Source: an uncultured Eubacteriales bacterium (GTDB lineage: Bacteria > Bacillota > Clostridia > Christensenellales > Aristaeellaceae). Taken from it: a DNA stretch of 55,746 nucleotides. The stretch lies in assembly GCA_902785105.1 (NCBI GenBank), contig CACZXF010000004.1:1-55746 (forward strand), in the 5' to 3' direction. The notes below the pieces were generated by a model. The model was not told where the DNA came from. It did not search any database and saw only the letters and a program-made list of their open reading frames with translations. Positions 21,101 to 27,100 of this stretch are shown in pieces. Position numbers and translations under genes: made by a program. Each line of letters opens with the position of its first letter. The stretch's first letter is position 1.

Positions 21101-24100
21101 GATCGTGCGGCCCTTGACGTTCTTGACCTTGACCTCCACCTTGTCGCCCACGTGGGTGTAGAGCTTGTCGTCCTTCACGGTGCCGTCTTTGGCGGTGATG
21201 GTCACAGCCCCGGCCTCCACGTTCTGGGCGGTCAGCACGTCTACGCCGGGGATGGCGTAGTCGATGGTGACGGGGTTCAGCTCCAGCTCGATGTTGACGC
21301 TCTTGTCGGCCTTTTCCAGTTCGCCCTTGTCGGTCTCGACGTACCAGCCGTTGTCGTCCTTCTTGGCCTCGACGGTGCCGGACACCTCGAAGCCGCTCTT
21401 ATCGCTGAAGCTGTAGTTTACCTTCTTGTCGGCAGGCATATCATAGCCGTCCTTGAAGGAGATGTAGATCTTGGGACGGACGTCCGCCATGTCGCCCTGA
21501 CGGATGGTCGCGGTGCCGCCCACGCCCACGGTCATCTTCACGTGGTCGTTACTGGCGACGGACTTGCCGTCATTGCCGCCGCCCACGTCCTTCTTGGCGT
21601 CGGTGACGGCGGACTTGTTGGCGCTGGCGTTGCCCTTGGCGTCGGTGGCGGCGGAGGCCACGTTGTTCACGGTCCGCAGCTCGTCGGCGTTGACGATGGC
21701 TTCGCCATACACATGGACGGTCTTGGAGCTGCCCTCCAGTTCGGCGGTGGTGGCGGCGTTGACCACGGTCACGGCCACGCTGCCCGCCACGCCCACGTCG
21801 CGTGTGCCCGCGCCGGAGATGGCCTGGGTGTCGATGACATGGCCGGTGGCCTTGGCCTGCTCGGCCTCAAGCCGGAGATCGTAGTTGTCGGACAGCTTGC
21901 CCAGGGACTCGTTGGTCAGCGTCACCAGGGCGGTCTTGGCCGCGTTGCGGAAGCCTTCGGCGATGAGCTTCTTGAAGTCCTTGCCTTTCAGCTTCTTCAT
22001 CATGTCCTCGTAGTCGAAGACCTTTTCCTTGAAGGTCCTGGTGACATTGTCGGACATCCCGCGGATGGTGGACTGGAGGCTCTCCTTGGAATAGGCGTCC
22101 TTCAGATCGTTGAAGGCGTTCACCACGCGGTCGATGTTCGCCTGCTTCAGGGCCGGGACGCTCTTGGTGAGCTCACCCAGCGCATCGCGCAGGGAATAGG
22201 TGATGAAATTCTCAAGGGCGGTATCGGCGCTCTTGCTGATCTCCTTCCCGGCCTCCTCGAGCACCTTGTTGAAGGTAGCGCTGAGGCCGTCAGAGAACAC
22301 GCCGCCCAGTAGCTCAGAGACGTGGTCCTTCAGATACTTCATGAGGCCGTCGCGGGTGCCTTCCAGCACTTCCCCGCCGGCGGTCTGGAGATGATACGCC
22401 AGCCGATTCTCGACCTGATTCATCAGCGCCTTTTGGACGCCCTCAAGGTCGGCCTCGGACAGATCCTCGAGGTCCATGACCTCGCCCAGAGCCTTCATCA
22501 TCGGCTCCTGGAGCTGGCTCACCAGGGCGACCACGCCGTCCTTGGTGTCGGCCAGCAGTTTCTTGGCGGCATCATAGCGACTGCTCAGGCTGTTCTTCGC
22601 CAGGGCTTGGCTGATGCCGGTGGTCTTGAGCAGTTCGTCGCTGACATTGGTGACCACCTTGCCGACGATTTCGCCCACGACGGTGTCAGAGATGTACTGA
22701 TCCAGTCCCATCTCCTTCACGAGGTCGTTGATATAGCTCTTTACGGTATCGCCCAGCCACGCGGCCATTTCATCGGGCGTGTCGGTCTTTTTCTTCTCTT
22801 CCTTCTTCTTTTCCTTGGGCTTGTTGATCTGGGTAGTGGCGGTCAGCTTCAGCATGGCGGCTTCGATCTCGCCGTCGCCGATGTGCGCCAGGTTGTTCAG
22901 ATTGACGATGTTCACAGCGACGCCCACGCCCACGCCCACGTCGGAATTTGTGGTGCTGGCGTTGGCCTTCACCTTGGAGGTGGTACCGTTGAGGCCAGTG
23001 ACGGCAAGCACCTTGCCGGCCTTGATATCCACGCCGTTTTTGACCTCGGACTTATTCTCGCTGGTCTGGATGTTCACGGCTACAGCGCCGGCCACGCCCA
23101 CGGTGCCCTCGCTGGTCTCGGCCTTCTGGCGCTTCTTCGCGGCGGCGTCGATGCCCTCGGCGGTGACGCTGCCGGACTTGTTCTTATTGGCCAGCTTGGC
23201 CGCGCCGCCCAGCAGGCTGTCGGCCTGCTTGTCCGCGCTCTTCTTGTCCTTCTTGCCGCCGGCAGCGCTGGCCGTGACGGTCTCGGTCATGCTGCTGATG
23301 GTCTTGGAGGCCACGGTGACAGTGGCTGCCTCCACGCTCTGGTTCAGCACGGCCTGAGCCACGTCCTTCACCACAGAAACGCCCGCAGCAATGCCGACGC
23401 CCGTGCCCTTGCCGGTGGCGGAAGCATTGGCGGTGACGGTATGGATCACGTCAGTGGACGCGGACACATTCGCGGTGTCCTTGACCTTCAGCTTGCCGTC
23501 GAAAACCCTGCCGATAGAGGCATTCGCCGTCGCGCCGATGACGTCCACGGCAGCCACGGGCACCACGGAGGTGCCGCCCTTGGCGCCTGCGATGGCGGTG
23601 ACGTCGTCCTTCACCTTCTGATTGGCGGTGACGGAGAGGTTCTTGAGGGAGGTGGTCAGCTTCGCGCCGTCCTGGATGGCGGCGGCGGAATCCGTGCCGT
23701 TCACAGCCACGGCAATGCCAGCCCCGACGCCCGCGTCGCGACTTTCCTTCTTGCTGTTGGCATCACCGCTGACCTTGAACTTCACGTCAGCCTTGGAATC
23801 GACGGAAACCTTGCCCTTGACCGTCAGATTCGCGTCCTTGTAGATGAGGGCCTTGGCGTCCTGGGAGGCCACCTGCACGGAGACCGCGCCGCCGGCGCCG
23901 ATGTTGCCCTTGCTGTAGCCGGCCTTGGAGGTGGTGGAGGTGCCGCCCTTCTGGGAAGCGCCCACGGCCAGGTTGCCGGCTTCGACCTTGCCCTTGAGCT
24001 CGGTTTTGCTCTCGCTGTTCACCACGCTGACCGCGATGCCCGCGCCCAGGCTGGTGTCCACGGCGGAGGAATCCGACTGGCCGGGCTCAAACTCGCCGGT

Positions 24101-27100
24101 GAAGGTGATGGTGACCTGCGAGGGATCAGAGATGTTCTCGGGAACGGTGAAGTTATAGGTCGTATCGTTGGTGCGGCCCATGTACACCTCTTCGGTGTAG
24201 GAGCCGTCCTTGGCCTTGATGACAGCCTTGAGGGTGCCCGCCTTGACCATGAAGTTGTCCTCGGGCTTGACGGTGACGGTCACCATATCGCCCCGGTCCG
24301 CGCGAGGCAGGCTGGGCTCGACGGTGCCGTTTTCCAGCTTCGCCGCCTCGAGGGTGACGTCCTTCAGGGACAGCGTGGCGGTGACGGTCAGCTTGGCGTC
24401 ATCCTTGGTATCCTTGGGCACGCTGAAGCTGGCGCCCTTTCCCTCAGCGACGACCTTGCCGCTGGCGTCGGTGACCTTGACGCCGGAAATCTTGTAGCCC
24501 TCTTCGATCTTCTTCTTGGAAAGGCTCAGCTTGACCTTGTCGCCGGTGGCGACGGTGTACTCGGAGAGGGTGTAGTCCTTGGAATCCTTGCCCTCGCCGG
24601 TGTAGAGGCCGATGGTCTTGCGCTGGAAGGTGGCGTAGACGCTGACCGCGCTGCCGTCCTTCAGTTCCGGCACGTCGAAGGTGTAGACGCCCTCGATCTC
24701 CTTGCCCTTTTCGTCCTTGGCCGGCTTGATCTTGGTATCCTCATCGGAAAGCTTGTAGGTGGTGCCGTTGTTCAGCTCCACAACGATTTCCTTCACGGCA
24801 TAGCCCGCGTCCGGTGTGACGGAGAACTTCGGTGCGTCGGTGCGCTTGACATTCTTGTCGTACAGCTTCACCGAGCCGTCCTTGGTCTTGTCCTTGTCCA
24901 CGGTGAAGTCGTGCAGATCGTCCTTGAATTTGCCGTTGATGGTGATGAGCGCGCCCTCGGGCAGATCCTTGTTTTCAAGCACCCAGAGGCCGTCCTTCTT
25001 GGTCAGGGCCGCCTCCTGCTTCTTGCCCTTGGCGTCGGTCCAGGTGGCCTTCAGATCGACATCCAGGACATAGCCCTTGTCGGTCTTGGCCTCGGCGGCA
25101 AATACATAGGAAGTGATATTGCCGTCCTTGTCGGTCTTGGCCTCGCGGAACGCGACGGTACCCATGTCCGTCTTGGTCTTGCCATCCTTATCCGCAGTGC
25201 CGTTATAGCTGATATTGAAGGCGTTGGGGATGATGGCCTGAGCCGCCTGAGTGGAGACGGTCTTGCCGTATTCGCCCTCCTTGGCAAAGATGAAGGACAC
25301 CTGGGCCATGCTGCCCTTGTCCACCTTGTCCATGTTGCCGAAGTCGAGGGTGTAGTTGCCATCCTTGTCCTTCTTGAGATCGACGGTCTTGCGCTTGCCG
25401 CCCTCCAGATAGGTGATGACAGCCTGGGAAACCGAATAGCCCGCTTCGGGAGTGGCGGTGAAGGTATACTTGTTCCGGTCGCCCGCCTTCCAGGTCACCT
25501 TGCCGTTCTCGGTGGGGTCCAGGATCAGCGCGGCCTCGCGCAGCGCCACATCATAGCCGGTATAGGTGCCCTGCTTGGGCCGGGAGATGGCGTAGGAGGT
25601 CTCCTCCTCCTTCTTCTTGCCGCCGGCCGTCTGCTTGTCCACGGCGGTGCCGTCGGCGGCGGTGGTGATGTAGGTGACGGCGTCAGCATTGACGCTCACC
25701 TTGCCGCCCGCCTTGATGGTCGCGGCGGGATCGATGTACGCCTTGTTGTCGTTGGTCGCCACAGTCACGGCCACAGAACCGGTGAGCTGGGTCTGAGTAG
25801 TGTCGGCGCTGTTGTCTTCGCCGGGCACGAAATTGCCCGCCACGCTGACGCCCTCATCGACGACGATGTTATCGGGGATCTTGACGATGTAGCGGCCATG
25901 GGCATCGGCATTGACGACCACGGTCTTTTTGACGGTCTTTTCGCCATCCTTGACGGACCAGGTGGCCTTCAGGCCGCCGTCCGCCAGCTTATACTTGCTG
26001 TTGGGGTTGGGCACCAGTCGCAACTCGGTGCCGGGCGCAACGTTTTTCAGACTCTCGTCGGGTTCCTTGGCGTCGGTGTCATAGGTCAGCACCGCGCCGT
26101 TGGTGCCGGACAGCTTGAGCTCGGCGGTCTTTTCTTCCTTGGATTTTTCGCCGGACTTCTCCTCGTCCTTCCCGTCGTTGGGCTCGTCCTTCGTGCCGCC
26201 GACGGCGTCATTCACCACCTGCTCGACGTTCACGTCATCGTTGGCCTTCTTCTCCTCGAAGAGATCGGCGGCGGTCTGAGTGTAGCTCTCGATCTCCTCA
26301 TATTCCACGAACACCGTCACATTCTGGGCGCTCATGGTGAAGCTGGTGCTGTAGACACCATCCTTTTCGCTAAACTTATCGGTGCTGCCGATGGCATATC
26401 TGTCCTCGCCGGGATTGATGCCACGGGCGGAGATGGTCTTTACGCGATAGCCCGGCCAGGGGGTGACGCTGACCTTCACCACGGCCTTGCCGTCCTTGAT
26501 ATCGGTGTCCAGCTTGACCTCGCCCTTCTTGCTGGCGTTGTCATCCAGGCGCACGGCCTTTTCGCCGATGGCGATCTTCTTGATGGCCGCGTCGATCTTC
26601 TGCTGGGCGGTCTCGCTCTTGATCTTGCCCTTGATCCAGTTCCAGGCCTTGAGCAGAGTTTTAAGGACGGACGCCGTGGTATCCTCGGCGTTATCGTCCT
26701 CCTTGTCGCAGTTGGCGGCAGTGGCTGTGGTGTTCACGTTTTCATTGGCGACGGAATCCACCTTCACGCTGCCCTTGTCGGCGGTGACCTGACCAGTCTG
26801 GCCCACCTCGGCCTTCACATCCTGGAGGGCCACGGTCACGCCCACATAGCCGCCGGAAATGCTGTCCCCGGAGGAGCCGCGCCCGGCGGAGGTGTCTGCG
26901 TCGATGTCGCCCTTGGCGCGGATGACCGCGTCGCCCTTATAGGCATGTACGGTGCCGTTGACGGTGGTCCGCACATCGTTGATCAACACGGACACGGCCA
27001 CTGCGGCGGGCGTATTGCTATAGCCGGAGACCGCTTTGTTGGAAACCTTGATCTTACCCTCGGAACGGATGGAGACATCCCTCGCAGCCTCAATGACCGC

